Below the pieces are notes generated by a model. That model did not search any database and was not told the DNA's origin. It was given only the letters and a program-made list of their open reading frames with translations. Below, one piece after another: positions 1-11,704 of a stretch of DNA of 64,000 nucleotides. Where the stretch lies: contig VUYV01000227.1 in assembly GCA_008711295.1 (NCBI GenBank), positions 878,667 through 942,666 on the forward strand. The letters run 5' to 3'. Within the stretch, counting starts at the first letter, position 1, and every line of letters starts with the position of its first letter. Made by a program: the position numbers and the translations under genes. The stretch comes from Anarhynchus alexandrinus (lineage: Eukaryota > Chordata > Aves > Charadriiformes > Charadriidae).

Positions 1-872
1 TAAATGAGCAAAGTCAATACTACACTATCGAGTGACTGACAAAACAAATAAAAAAGCCTCATTCTGGAGGGACTTTGATGAACTGTAAGGTTGAGTGAGC
101 AGAAATTTCATGGAGTTTGCCAAAGAGAAGAGTAAAGTCCTGCACATGAGCAGAATAAAGCCTTTTATTGGTACAGCTGGTAACCAACAGGCTGAATAGG
201 AGTTCTGCTGGAAAGGACCAGGGCATGGTGGGTGGACACTGAGTTTAGCAGGAGCCAAGAGCACTCTCACTCTGAATAAGGCATGCTCCATATTTGTATG
301 CAGTAAGAGGAGCATGGCCAGAAGACTAAGAGTTGGTATTATTCTCCTCACCAGTGCAGGTGAAGTTACACCTGGAACAGTGTTCAGTCTTGGACACCTC
401 AAATTCAAGAAGCATGTGAAGAAACAAGTCAGGAAAGAGTGATCAATGTGATTAAGGGCCTAGAGTACACAACGTAGAGAGTTCAAGGGAGACGGGTGTG
501 CGTAGTGTGACTAAGATGAGTGAAAGGATTATAATGACACCCTGCAATTAGTTCAATAGCAGTTACAAAGATGATGGAAGTCCAATTCTTCTTAGTAGTA
601 GCAGATGGTAAAACAAAGTGGAATGGACACAACCTGTGGCTTGGGAGGTTCAGACTAGACATTAGAAAGACCTTTTTCACTGAGAGGGTTGCACAACACT
701 AGAACAGGAAGAAGGGAGGCTGTGGAATCTCCATCCTTGGAGGTTTTCCAGATGTTGTTGAACAGTCACTGCTAACCTGATTGAGCTTTAGCAACATTCA
801 TGCACTGAGCAGAAGGTTGACTAGATGACCTCCAGAGGTCTCTGCCATTGAGCGTTTCTGTTTTTCTATGAA
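1..872 (+). mobile_element. Old CR1 LINE fragment, 3' part of ORF2 plus tail (runs off left edge)
   Basis: The stretch follows the order of a CR1 reverse-transcriptase ORF 3' end, read on the plus strand. About 60-150 resembles the segment encoding the post-palm region of the RT. About 205-300 resembles the 'KDLGVLVD...[13 protein letters not shown]' region. About 310-410 resembles the segment encoding '[23 protein letters not shown]'. About 645-700 resembles the segment encoding '[11 protein letters not shown]'. The final ~110 bases match the 3' UTR, with 'actagatgacctccagaggtc' near 821-840. The reading frame is broken by many stops and indels, so no protein is made. The terminal ATTCTATG repeats have decayed to unrecognisable sequence near 855-872. 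The 5' limit is not seen because the similarity reaches close to the window edge. Divergence is much higher than in the copy at 41882, so this is an old insertion. Recognition is from memory of CR1 sequence, not from a search. Confidence 0.72.
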
Positions 873-1804
873 ATGGACAACGGGAAGGGTTGAAGAGATA
901 TTAAAGGGAATATGGAGGTATGTAGTCCCTAACTTTCCTAATGCAATAGCTGTGGAAGAAGTCATCTGCATATAAGGGTTAGACTTGTATACCCTAAACA
1001 AACTTTTCTACTGCTATTCTCAGAGAAAGAATAAGTGTTGCAAATATCGGTAGGGCATGTCTTATGTTTTAAGAAGCTGATTAAAAGATGGTGCCTCCCT
1101 CTCCTCACACCTCCTCTTTTCCAAGGATAATGCATACTTCTGGTCAACTATGTATACATTCATTGGCACTGCGTGAAGGGCATTTTCATGATAGAAGAGT
1201 CTTACTGACTCCATTTGCTGTATGCCCGTGTAAAATCATATTTACGCCAAGCAAAGGACTTTTCCATTCCTACTCATACTACATACATTTCTTTTTAATT
1301 CTGTTTTGCCTGGGCCACTATTAGAAATAAGCAAATAGGGAAGTGGAAATGGAATGGTTCATGGTGCACCAGTGTTATTGTTTTTCTTCTACATCTGATG
1401 AGAGTCCAACATGTCTGTAAGAAGCTGTTGCTGTCTTAAAACTTATTCTGCTGAGGTTTGCTTTGTCCTCATAACATGTAAAGAGAAGTGAAAATCATGG
1501 TATTTGCCCAAAGCAACATTTAATTCAGGTCTAAAGACATCACATAGGAAAAGACCTCATCATACCATGGACCTCTTCCTCACCTACTACCCTTACAGTG
1601 TACTGATGCATTATATGTATCAAAAACACAGCTTGTTAGTGGAAAATAATAGACTCCTGAGCAAAGCATGAAGACAAGACACTTGTGAAGGACCTTGAGG
1701 AAGTCAGGATATGAAGACCTAATACATACATACAACCATCTATAGTATTTCAACCATCAGAAGCAAAAAATCTCTGTAATGTATTTTTTTCCTTCTCTCT
1801 ACAG

Positions 1805-1848
1805 AGGGCCCAGAATAAGTCTGAGCAGGACAAAGCCCATGGATAACA
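1805..1848 (+). other. Candidate short exon (44 nt), splice-flanked
   Basis: The segment follows a long pyrimidine tract ending in ACAG at 1801-1804, a strong acceptor. It is followed by GTAAGT at 1849-1854, a near-ideal donor. One frame is open across the segment (read from its second base) but 44 bases is too short for that to mean much. It could be a microexon, a 5' UTR or lncRNA exon, or a chance pairing. I do not recognise the peptide. No neighbouring exon on the same strand could be linked to it. Confidence 0.3.
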
Positions 1849-3075
1849 GTAAGTTTTTGTTTTGGTTTGTTTTTAAACAGAGTAACATAGCTGGAAAAAA
1901 CAAAAGCATTCAGGCTTCAAACTTCAAGTCTCTGTATCCATACTGTCAGACATGTATCCTTTGGTTATCCCAGAGAAAACCTACCAGAGTAACTATAAAA
2001 AAATCTAAACATTTTCACTTTTACTCTAAAGATGGTGGCAGAAGTCTTGGAAAACTCAAGAGTCTTTGCAAATGATGGATTTGCTGTATATCTTTGATTT
2101 TCAGTAGACATATCGTTTCCGTCCATTAATCTCCTTCCTTCTCCCCTTGAAGTATCTTCATGGCCCCTTCTTGCTGATCTGGCACTCCATGAAAGAGCAG
2201 TGCATCAGTACAAAATGGGATGGAGCTTTATCTACTATTTACATGATAAAAAGAATTCTATTCCGCAAGTAAATCACCATTACAACGGAGGTTCAATACA
2301 CTTGTCAAGCAGCACTAGCCCAGTGTTGCAAGTGTGCAGGTATAATGCTACCAGTGTGATTGCCCAGGGAATATAAATGCATTAACAACTAATAACATTA
2401 TTGACCTTATGTCACAGAAATGAAATAATTTCAATTTTGCAATTCTGCTCTAATTGTCGTAATTAAGAACTCTTTCCCTCCTTCCTTGACTTTCACAGGG
2501 AGATGTATGTAGGGATGAGAAAGGCGGGTATATAATTGCTTCATAAGGCTGGATGGGTACCAGTAAGAATATAGCAAGTTGGAAACTGATATGTACAGTA
2601 TATATTTGAGAGTATTTCATGCACAGTAAATCATTCGCCAGTATATTTTTTCATATAAGACAGCAAGTTTGAGAAGTTCCCTGCCTGCTTTGTCTGTGGT
2701 AATATACCTCTGCCCTCAGCCAGTGTTCACTACCCTCCTCTGTTGCACTGACAAAAATACTTGTGGATCCTACAAGGTAATATGGGCCAGAGAAAGGATT
2801 CATATAATGAAAAATATTATTTTTATACTTTTTTTTACTTTTCAATTTCACTCATTTTGGTCTCACTTGCTAGACCTGTTTTAGAAGGTTTAAAAACATT
2901 ACTAAAAAGAAAAAAATAAAATGAAAATATAAAAATAATACTATGCATTTCACATACTAGTTGTAAACTACAAATACACATCTGTTGTTTACCATGTTGG
3001 ATTGGATCAAGATGATTTTTTCTGGCTTGATGAGTATTAGGGTTAGAACAAATGTATGGAGAACTTTATATGCAT

Positions 3076-3093
3076 TATATATATATATATATA
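3076..3093. repeat. (TA)9 microsatellite
   Basis: Nine uninterrupted TA dinucleotides are seen directly. It is a simple repeat with no gene context. Confidence 0.95.
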
Positions 3094-3676
3094 AGAAAAC
3101 ATAGTGTTTGTTTCTTCCTTGGTTGCTGAACAGAAATTCCGTATTATGTAACCTCATATAGTAATATGGACCTATTTTTTACTGACTGGGTTCTACTTTG
3201 GAAATTAATGGTTGAGTCCTTTCATGTAAGATCATCATCATGGTTCATCTTCCAATGTGTTTATTAAGAATTTTTTAGAGCCAATTTCAGAACTGATTTC
3301 AGAATTTACTCCTATGTTATACCACAGGCTGACTTTGGCCTGGAACTGCCCAGTAGGACCCGTGAAAAAGTCTTTATTTATGGACAGGCTTTTTAACTGT
3401 AGGGATGTTGATCCACGCGATACGCTGGAAAGAGCCGATACATTTGTCACCTCGTTTTTCCGTGCGACTAATGGATTTATACAGTCATAAAATCCTGAAC
3501 AAATCAGAAACTTCACAGCCATGGATCGAGGGCGGGTTTAGACAGGTGCTCCCCCTTTGAAAGAAATGGGCAAGAGAAAGGAGAATTTGCCCATTTGAAA
3601 GAAAAGAGTAAGGGAAAAGAGAATGGGATGGAAAGAAGCTCCTTTCTCTGTCCTGGAAATGATTCCATTAGCCTAG

Positions 3677-3730
3677 AGCAGTCCTACAATTAGCGCTTTA
3701 TTTGAGATGTCCTTCAACCTCAATCAGGAG
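3677..3730 (+). other. Candidate short exon (54 nt), splice-flanked
   Basis: The segment lies between a modest acceptor (GCCTAG at 3671-3676, weak pyrimidine tract) and a strong donor (GAG then GTAAGT at 3731). Its first frame is open for all 18 codons and the length is a multiple of three. The acceptor is poor, so a chance pairing is quite possible. The peptide is not recognised. Confidence 0.18.
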
Positions 3731-6700
3731 GTAAGTCTCATTTTATCATTACTGTCACCCACTGGCCGCTTCCAGCGTCCAAAAGGCTTTTGAAGGCAAA
3801 AGTGGGCAGTTCAGAAGCAGAAGAGTACCACTGAAGAAACCTAGACACCAGTTATGGGGACAACAGGGACATAAAATCCTGTGCAATTATAAATAAGTAG
3901 ATTATTTCTCATGTTTTAAGGAGGTAGAAGCAGATATACTTGAACCAGGGGGATGTTTGTGATAGAACAAATAAGGAAGGTGTTTTTCCTTGTTTGATTC
4001 TCCCTCCCTCATTTATTTTAATGGTCTTGTTCACGTGGACCAGGTAACACATGACCTGGCAGAGGCAGCACCTCTGCACAGGACCCCAGTAAAGCAGGTG
4101 AAGGCAATTCTGTAGCACAGTTTACCAAATCTCAAAGATGATGAATGGGGGATGATTTATTAAGTCACCCAGTCTGTTCCCTGCTACTCCAGGGTTAGTT
4201 CCAATGGTGTTTCTGTGTGTTTAATGGATTAATACAGTTCACTGAAGTTTATTCATGAAAGAGAGAGTGGGCTCAGCATTTTCTCCAAGTGAAGTGTGTG
4301 AAACCCCTGCATAACAGAATTCAGATTTTATTTGGCAGGAAGGGGACCCAAGAGGACTAATTCACTAACCTTTGCAGCACACATTTCCTTTAGCACAAGT
4401 GACAGAAATGAGATACTTAATACAACTCTAGCTTTATGTTGGAAAATGGCAAAGATTTTAACAATGCAAAAAGGGCCAATTTTAATCACAACTGCATGTC
4501 CCACACTGGCATATATGATACAATAAATATTGATTTAAAACGTTTTAGGAATGTACACCTAATTTTTGGAGCAGGAAAGGTGGAAAACCGAACAAACCCT
4601 GAAGCTAAAATTAAGTATATTTTCTGGGTATGTGCTGACACAACAGAGTAAAAAGTAAGAGTTTATAGCTTGCTGTGCTTTGCTTCCTTTGGTGTAGAAG
4701 GTGTCAAACAAAAAGCAAAAATCAAAGACCTGAATGTATATCCTCAAAATGGAGGAACTTGAGGGAATGAAACTGGTGATTGAAAAGATCTTTTTAAAAT
4801 GTTTAGCATTAAAGGCGTTTTCTAAGAGTAGAGGAATGAAATAACTAAAATTAAATTAAAAATCTGTCTCAGTTTGTGGAGTTATTTTTAAAGCACGTAA
4901 ACATTTCAGGGTCTGCTACACTGAAAATAAAACTGTTAGAGGACAAACACTGGATTATTGTATAAAATGAGCTGGTGAGAAACATCAGATAGGAATGAGT
5001 GGGAAACACATTCAAAGCATAAAAAAGAAATCCCCTTTTTATCACATTTCTTTGCTTCTAATACTTAATGAAAGAAATATTTTTTCCTTCAGATTTGCAA
5101 ACCAAAGGGATTTCAATAAATTCTGGATCAGTATTACTTCAGGTGTGTAGTGTGAATAAACCTGAAGGTTAGGTTTAGGATACCTGTAGGTACTGGTTTG
5201 TATTCCTAATTCTGGTTTTCATTGATTGCTAATCATGAAACAATCGAAACAATGATAAGGACTTATTCTATAACTAGAAGTTCCTTAAATGTTGTATTGC
5301 TTTACAAAGTATTTTAAGGTCATAAAGGGATAGAGAAAAAATGAGACTTGGGATTCTTTCTCCTTTTCTAATCTTTCTGAACTCTCAAATTTTAACCTTA
5401 TTGATGTTCAGAGAGATGGTACCTCTGATTGTCAGACCTCCTTGTTCACTAAGTAGGAGCAGCATTTTTATTGTCTCCAGAGTCTTCCTCTACATGCTCA
5501 TATACAATGAAAAGACAATTATTTTTTCGTTCTCTATGACATGTAGCACTTTTTATACAACAGCCATGTCATCTAACTTTGGTGTGCAAAGAACGGTATG
5601 ACCAAATCGCAGAACAGAGCGTGTCTTCAGCAGGTATACTTCAAATTCATCTTGAAAAGGAGACAACTGACACCAAAGTAAGCTCATTCTCTGCAGAAAA
5701 CAAGATGTTTCCAGATGTTGGTAGTGTCACTTATTCTAAAAGTAATGTACTGCTTATAATACCATTATTCCTATTGATTACAATAATATCAGCTACTGAT
5801 TATGTGCTCTGCGCTGCTGTTAGGGGCCAATTAAGAATACTTAACACAACACATAGCTTAAGTCAGACAGACACAAAGCAGGCAATTTTTCAAAAGGATG
5901 CAAATTAGAAAACCATTCTGGAAATCCAAAGATGGAAACCACCCATTGACATCCCAGCTGTTGAGTTTAATCCAGCTCAGTTTTTTCATTCTTGCCAGTA
6001 AGAATGTTACCTATATTTATCCCCCAAAGAACAGAAAAGGTTGTGGGGAAGGGAAGTTAGAAATGAGCTCTTGTCCTTCTTGCAAGTAAGAACGAATGAA
6101 CATGGGAGCTGGTGAGTGTGGAAAGTGCAGGGAGTTGCCCCAAAGATGTTACTTCACCATCTTGCCTGGTATGGACCTTAGTTTGGTACACAGCCAGAAT
6201 GCTGTGCTGGAGAATGTCCTGGGACACCTGAGCTAGGACAAGAGAGGTTTCCTTACCCCTTTAACTTATTTTGTCTTATTCCCTTTTATTCTCTTTTTAT
6301 TATTGTGCCCTTCACCAAAAATAGGACTGAAAGGACTCTGTGCAAGTAAGGGGATCACCAAAAAGTCAGAGAGAAGTCTTGAATTTCTCAGGGTTGCGTA
6401 TAGGAAACAAAATTCCAGAAGTCCTGCACCAATCCTTCAGGCCAGCTGGCTCTGTGGCACTCTATCACATGTCAAAGGCATAGACAGTCCGTAGCATCCC
6501 TTAGTGATTTTTAGTGCAATGTGACTAGAAGCAAACATTGCAGAAGAAACAGGGAGGAGCGATCACCAAAATGTGTGGACTTCTTGTTTACAAGGCAGCG
6601 TGGGCCATCTCAGCCAACTCAAGGGATGTTGTCTACAGTTTGGAATGGTAAATAAGAGAAAAACTAAATAACAGATTCAGTTTCAGACACTCATTTATAG

Positions 6701-9289
6701 CGTAGAATGGAATAATATTTTTTGTTCCGTGTGTTGACATCTATTTGACATATGGAGATTTGTTAAATACATATACATTTGTTATTCATCACTGCAAAAG
6801 ATAGTTGAATGAATACAAATAAAAGAAATATACAAACTAATTTCCTCTTAAAACAGTTCTATCTAGCTGGGATTTTACATCTTCAATACATCTTTTTGGT
6901 ATTTTTTGGGTTAATAATTCGGTTGTAGAACTAGTAAATCTACAGCTTTAAAGAGTGAATTTTGTTCTTTTCCATACTGAAAGGAAAATAATGGAGGAAA
7001 TAATGGAGGAAAAAATTTTTGTTTCAATCATGGAGTTACACCGAGAAAATACAAAAAGTTTGATGGTTATGAGTATTAGCATTTCTTGTTTGGGCATTAA
7101 GTATTCTTATCCTGTCAATCTTATGGAAATGAAAAAGGTGTGGAATAGGTGTTGGAAATTAAAGCCATTTCATATAATTATTAAATGTGCCACTCCACTC
7201 TGAAAAGGGTGTAGCATTAAATGGGCTTTGTTTGATATTAATCAAACTTTCCTACATGAAATACCTTCTAAATTTAATGACTCTGGTCTCAGTCAAGATC
7301 AGCTGTCATTCAAATTCAGTCTATGGGTGCATATGCCTTTTTTTTTTTTTAACTATAGGATTACTGTACCCAAAGCCAGAGAAAGTTTCACAGAAATAAA
7401 ATGTAATTATATAACATGAAAGATAGAATAAGACTGTTGGAGGGAGTAAAACTGTATCATTCAATATCTCATATGTTCTCTGTCTTGGAAGTGTTTTCTG
7501 CATTTGAAAGAAGAATGATTTAGTAGGAATTACATTCTTCATTTGCTGAAGCAGTATTGTACCCGTACTGTGCATGTCATGTAGCTGAGGCTCAGCAAAA
7601 GAAGAAAACAAAAAGGAACACAAATTTCAGTGGCAGAATCTCTTCTATGTTCCTTTAATAGGATGTTGCGTAAAAGTCTACATTGCAAAAGATAATTGGC
7701 CTTTACAAAAATCAAACATCTAAAAATGTGAAGAAGTTGTTATAAATCATCAGATTTTCACTGAAGTTAAGTTTTCACAGGAAGGAAAATGGTAAATAAT
7801 GCAAGTGAAGCAAATTTTGCTGATTTACGTCCTCTGAGAATCACAGAGAAAGAAACTATGGCAATGGGTTAGCTATACACACCACAGGGATTTTTTTCCT
7901 TCTCTCTCGTTTTTCCCATCCCAGTGAAACTGAGCAAAAATCCACCAATTTTCTTCACTCCCCCTGACCGAAAGTAAATGTAAGGGGCACGATCAAACAA
8001 AAACAATTTAGATTTGAGTTGCCTTTTGCTGCAGAAGGAGAGACAAAGTCGTTTTCTACCTACTGATCTGAAACCAACCTGACACTTCTGGGGTGGGAGT
8101 GTGCAAATGAGTCATCTCAAGCCCATAGAAACGGAGCACATACAAATGAAGCAAATCTTCAGTTAAAAGAGCAAGTGCGGGTTTTGTCTTTCAGTTGCAG
8201 AGGTAAAGCTGATGGATCTCATGTTATTTGCTCGTGGTTCTCCTCCATTTCAGAGTTCATATCCTTTTACCCAGCTCTGTGCTCTCTGAAATTATTTTCA
8301 TGCATCAAAGTATCATCCTTGGTCAGTAAGTTGCTCAGGGACAATCGGGGCCGTAACATCTACGTTAGTGCCACTCCCTACAGCGGTCAGGTTCTGGCTC
8401 GCAGGATGCAGAAGTGACCAGTCCCCCTTCTGCCATATTCACAGCATGGTTTGAATTTTTATATTAAAGTTCCATTTATAAAATTAATTAAAGTTATAAC
8501 TCTAGCACAGGAAATTGAGGATGTTAATAAAAGAGCTGGCTGGAAAAATTCCATGCAAATAGTTTTCTCTCATTCAGTGCTATTCAGAGGAAACCGGTTC
8601 CATTTCTTTTTAACGTGAAGTGATATCATCTTGGACAAAATTGTGTTGTATGGTGTTGCACAGAAAGTAAAACACTATAAAAATATTGTAACATGACTTT
8701 TTGATTTCTTGGAACAAAAACTATCATAATTTTAAAACATTTTTGTTTCAAAATGAATACTACATAACAAATGAAGAAACATTAAAATGGTAAAATATAT
8801 AAATGAAATTATTAAACCAGTCTCATAAAACTATAGAGGGAATTTTACTCTAATCTCAGCTGAAAATATTTTGATGCCCTAACATTTTTCTAGTGAACAG
8901 AAATCCATCCTTTGGCCTTGTCTAGTTGTCTCTCACCAAGCCTTTAAAATTTAACTCAGCATTTTAACTTGACTTTATGAACGTATGGGAAGTGTAGTAT
9001 ACCCCGATTATATTAGACCTGTTAGTAGGATTCCCTGGTCTGGAAGTTTATCCTCCTACTGACCTTTTCTTCACAGTCTCCACAATTTTCCAGTCACCTT
9101 CTGACTGGCTCCCCTTATCTTTCTACCCTGATCTTCTGCCCTGTTTCCTGGCTGTCTTTTTAACACCATCATTCCTTTTGTGTTTCATTTTGTTAATGTC
9201 TTTCCCAAGTGTAGAACTAATGCAGTAGTTTCCAAACCATTTTTCCCTGCATATGCCGTGTAATATTCCATATTTTCCATTAATATTTT

Positions 9290-9362
9290 GCCTCCTCTCC
9301 TGCTTAGATTGTAAGCAATTTAGAGCATGACTGTAAATCATTCTGTCTTCCCAGGGCCCAGG
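9290..9362 (+). mobile_element. Ancient L2/MIR-type repeat tail
   Basis: The sequence 'cttagattgtaagcaattta' at about 9303-9322, followed by a diverged 'gactgt...tctgtcttcccagg' stretch, resembles the shared 3' end of L2 LINEs and MIR-type SINEs (consensus TTAGATTGTAAGCTC...GGGCAGGGACTGTC). Such copies predate the split of amniotes and are normally very diverged, as here. The upstream limit is not defined. Confidence 0.5.
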
Positions 9363-11074
9363 AAAGTAGAGGTGTGTATATATATATGTCTGGTTGCTCC
9401 AGAAATTACTCTGTTGTAAACATTATAATAAGTAATAGCAACATTCTACCCCATTTTATCATTGCCTAGAGAAGGTTAATTGGCAGTAATTTTATGCAGA
9501 TTTTTTAAAACAAAGTTTCTATATATGAGAAATCCTTTCTTCCTTTTAGAATTATAATTCCCATTCCAAAAATAAGGATAACTGGTTTCTTTGGTAAGGG
9601 AAGTGCTTTGGAAAGTGGTACATTTATGGTAAGCAGTAGGACAACTGCAAAAGAATAAATGCTCTGATGAATTCACAGCTGAAGTTTTCGTGTCTGTATT
9701 TACTTCTCTTTTTTTTTGTTGCATTGGTCATTTCTGTGTCCTCAAGTTTTCCATCCTAACATTCCTCCAAATCCTGCAGCAATTTTGCAGACTGACTGTC
9801 CCAAGAGATATGTTGTTATGATGGGATTAACAGCCTTTCCCCTCTGTTACACCAGTTCAAAAGCAGTTAAGGTCAATAATGACAGAATGTGGCCATCATT
9901 TTTTAATAGCTTTGGACTAAATGAAATGAGCCAGTGGTCCCAAGGTAGTTCCGATCAGTTGAGTGGGCACATAAATAACATGAACATCACTGCTGTCAGT
10001 CTCAGGAGACAGAAGTCTGAACGGACTGAACACGAGGAATGACTTATTCCTTCCCTTTCTTGAGAAAGCTCTCCAGGTGTGGGAAAACGCATGGAGAAGA
10101 AGGAGAGCCATACCTCTTGTCCACCTGTGCCTAAACTACTCTGTGGAGGAGCTCAGTTTTCAGTCCTACAGATGTGACAATTTAAACATTTTACAAGGAA
10201 AAGAGATTAGAAGGAAAACAACAGGTAAACCAGTCCATGAAGTGTTTGTTTTGCTGGTTAAAAAAGACATATCTTTGTAGATTGCTTAATTGTGTGTTTG
10301 TACACGGAAATTTGAGACAAGTACTAGCCAAAACGTTCAACCATGGGATTGAAATTCCAAAAGCCTAATGTGTTTGGATCTCTAATTATAGGTTGGGTTT
10401 ACTCCTAGCTGAAACTAAATATATTTTTAAAACAACCCAAACGCAACAACTTTAAGATGACAGCTTGACTTTGTGGCAACTAGAACATGGTATAAACACT
10501 TTTCTGGGAGACTTTCTCAAATCACCATCAGAAGATCATGGCAAAATAACAATCTAGAAGACCCACTTTACTTCCCTTTGGACAACAATCTTGATTTTTT
10601 CATTCTCTTTTGATCTCAGTTCAATTTACATGTGCAGAATACGCATATAAACTATGAATATTTCTGTCAGTCATAATTCTTTTACTAGTTTAAGGCATTG
10701 GAATGTCAAACTGAGGGTTACAACTGCTATGGAGGCACCATCACAATAAATATATTTGTCTTATTTAGCTAAGTTATGTAGTTTGGTTAGCTTAGTAGGT
10801 CTTACCCAAAGAAAATAGTTAGGGTGACAAAACACAAAATACCTAGTCTGATCTGTTCTTTGCAAGATACCTGATTTTCTTAACAAAGGAAGTGCGATAG
10901 ATCGAATCAAGGCTTCAGTGATATACCTCATAAACTGTCATATGCGTAATTAATGTAGAAACTGGAAAAAAACAGGATTGGTAAAAAATTTTTAAAGGTT
11001 AGCAAAGGGCTTGATAAACAGAGTATGGTAGAGAAATCAGGAAAGAAATGATCCGGATAAGAGTCTTGTGAAAG

Positions 11075-11415
11075 CTTTGTTAATGATCTTGGCATCAAAG
11101 GTTAAACGTGAGTTCATAGAATTTACTGATGATTCAAAGCTGGACAGCGCTGCAGAAGCTAAATCTAAGTACCGTGGAAGAATTATTAGATTAAAGGAGG
11201 AAAAGAATAGAAATGAAAAGTTATTTAGGAGGTCAAGTAGTCAGAGATAAGTAACCAAAATTTCTCAAATGAGCTAGAAGCTTTTTTTCTCAGAAATGGG
11301 AAGAAAGACCTCAGTCCATCATAGGATGTCTGAAAGACATCACTATAAGGCCATCAAGAAAGAAGCAAATGTGAAATGAGAGTGCATTAAGCAACATATT
11401 TTCAGTAGAAATCAG
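11075..11415 (+). mobile_element. Decayed CR1/L3-type LINE fragment, RT domain
   Basis: The plus strand carries a degraded copy of the RT palm and following region of a CR1-clade LINE. 'ttaatgatcttgg' at 11080 corresponds to the IND-L segment. 'gaatttactgatgattcaaagctgg' at about 11118-11142 corresponds to the catalytic F/YADDTKL motif, here reading FTDDSKL, so alanine has become threonine. 'gaagcaaatgtgaaatgagagtgcatt' near 11364-11390 corresponds to the K-A-N-x-x-L-G-C-I segment. The frame is interrupted, so it is non-functional. Divergence suggests an insertion older than the CR1 copies with ATTCTATG tails. Confidence 0.55.
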
Positions 11416-11640
11416 AAAGTAAATTCAGGGAAAATAGAATGGCTTAAGAAAAAGAACAGATTTTTTTACCATAGGAGACTGAAAACGCTTGTGTCATTTC
11501 GTCAGGCTGAGTAAAGACTGAGTGGGAAATACGAGTGGTTTTTTTAAGGGCATCGTAAGTGAAAATAATTATCTCCACTGAAGAGTGAGGCTGGCTAAAG
11601 AATAAAAGTATACATTTCCCATAAAGTTGAGTGAGTTCAG

Positions 11641-11704
11641 TTTTGGGTTTTGTTGTTGTTTTTTGGTTTTTGTTTGGTTTTGGTTTGGTTTGGTTTGGTT
11701 TTTT
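11641..11704. repeat. T/G-rich low-complexity tract with (GGTTT)n core
   Basis: On the plus strand the tract holds only T and G, beginning with irregular GTT/GTTTT units and ending in four clean GGTTT pentamers from 11682. Read on the other strand it produces the K/P/N/Q/T-rich peptide seen in a chance frame across 11444-11788. It is a simple repeat, not a coding region. Confidence 0.9.

Larger units (their letters stand above)
876..11070. other. AT-rich unique DNA, no recognisable gene
   Basis: No gene is recognised in about 10 kb. Open frames here are short (109 codons at most) and lack family motifs. The stretch holds a splice-flanked 44-base segment at 1805-1848, a (TA)9 microsatellite at 3076-3093, a CpG-retaining block at about 3280-3540, a splice-flanked 54-base segment at 3677-3730, a poly-T run at 7338-7350 and an L2/MIR-type tail near 9290-9362. 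Near 6987-7010 an 'aataatggagga' motif is duplicated in tandem. The remainder shows nothing beyond AT-rich background. Confidence 0.6.

Noticed and set aside
5579..5908. 109-codon plus-strand frame with a hydrophobic stretch
   Set aside because: It has no recognised domain or good splice sites, and the hydrophobic part stems from AT-rich composition. Treated as chance.
9716..10042. 108-codon plus-strand frame
   Set aside because: No recognised motif. The length is within chance for 64 kb read in six frames.
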